Of a stretch of DNA of 64,000 nt, positions 63,888 to 64,000 are shown one piece after another; position 1 is the first letter of the stretch; each line of letters begins with the position of its first letter. This stretch comes from Symbiodinium microadriaticum (lineage: Eukaryota; Sar; Dinophyceae; Suessiales; Symbiodiniaceae), in NCBI GenBank assembly GCA_001939145.1, contig LSRX01000132.1:493950-557949 (forward strand), in the 5' to 3' direction. The position numbers and the translations under genes were made by a program. The notes under the pieces are model-generated. The model was not told the origin of the DNA, searched no databases, and saw nothing but the letters and a program-made list of their open reading frames with translations.

Positions 63888-63985
63888 AAGGTCCCGTTTT
63901 AAGAGAGCCATAAGCAGGGTTAAGAACGGTCCCCTGTAAGGTCTCCCAACCCTAAACCCTAAACCCTGACGCTCCCTAATACTAC
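63888..63985. mobile_element. E repeat, copy with telomere insert
   Basis: AAGGTCCCGTTTTAAGAGAG, CCATAAGCAGGGTTAAGAAC, GGTCTCCC, then CCCTAAACCCTAAACCCTGA, then GCTCCCTAATACTACC. The copy at 25903 continues GGTCTCCCTAAT without the telomere units. Confidence 0.82.
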
Positions 63986-64000
63986 CGAGGATTCTGAGAC

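Overview
The window looks like nuclear DNA of a unicellular eukaryote with plant-type telomere repeats (TTTAGGG). A dinoflagellate or related alveolate alga is my best guess, at roughly even odds; a chromerid or another TTTAGGG alga is possible. The grounds are very low gene density, dozens of interstitial TTTAGGG/CCCTAAA tracts in both orientations, abundant AT/CA microsatellites, several families of short inverted-repeat elements, a Pif1-type helicase fragment, and one 18-base match (one mismatch) to the start of the dinoflagellate spliced leader. There is no bacterial gene organisation, no operon, and no rRNA or tRNA that I could support.

Layout. Positions 1-29640 are saturated with telomere-like tracts, alternating with inverted-repeat elements and unique spacer. 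This part holds one open hypothetical exon (10424-11036, minus) and a 103-base exon-like piece of a family 8 glycosyltransferase (13801-13903, minus). Positions 24051-24972 are an assembly gap that begins with an exact Illumina adapter. Positions 29640-31740 are a telomere-repeat-free island carrying the C-terminal half of a Pif1-like helicase (30310-31302, minus), abutting an 85-base tandem repeat. Positions 31960-38000 return to telomere-like tracts and inverted-repeat elements. Positions 38000-45340 are poor in telomere-like tracts and hold only weak coding candidates, a small gap (41566-41602) and GGGCT repeats. Positions 45340-64000 again alternate telomere-like tracts and inverted-repeat elements, with one more exon-like piece (60730-60915, minus).

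The main result is structural. Many telomere-like tracts are bounded by direct repeats of unique flanking sequence, 5 to about 22 bases long (18633, 27693, 29360, 33497, 48397, 56589, 59191, 62391; weaker at 26851 and 55906). One tract can be compared with a related copy that lacks it (63888-63968 versus 25903-25972). This is what insertion of telomere repeats at staggered breaks, or mobility of telomere-repeat DNA, would leave. Alongside are at least four families of short non-autonomous inverted-repeat elements, here called A, B, C and D, some nested in one another. The D family's ends contain a telomere unit. No transposase was found. No complete protein-coding gene is recognisable, so no pathway can be assembled from this window.
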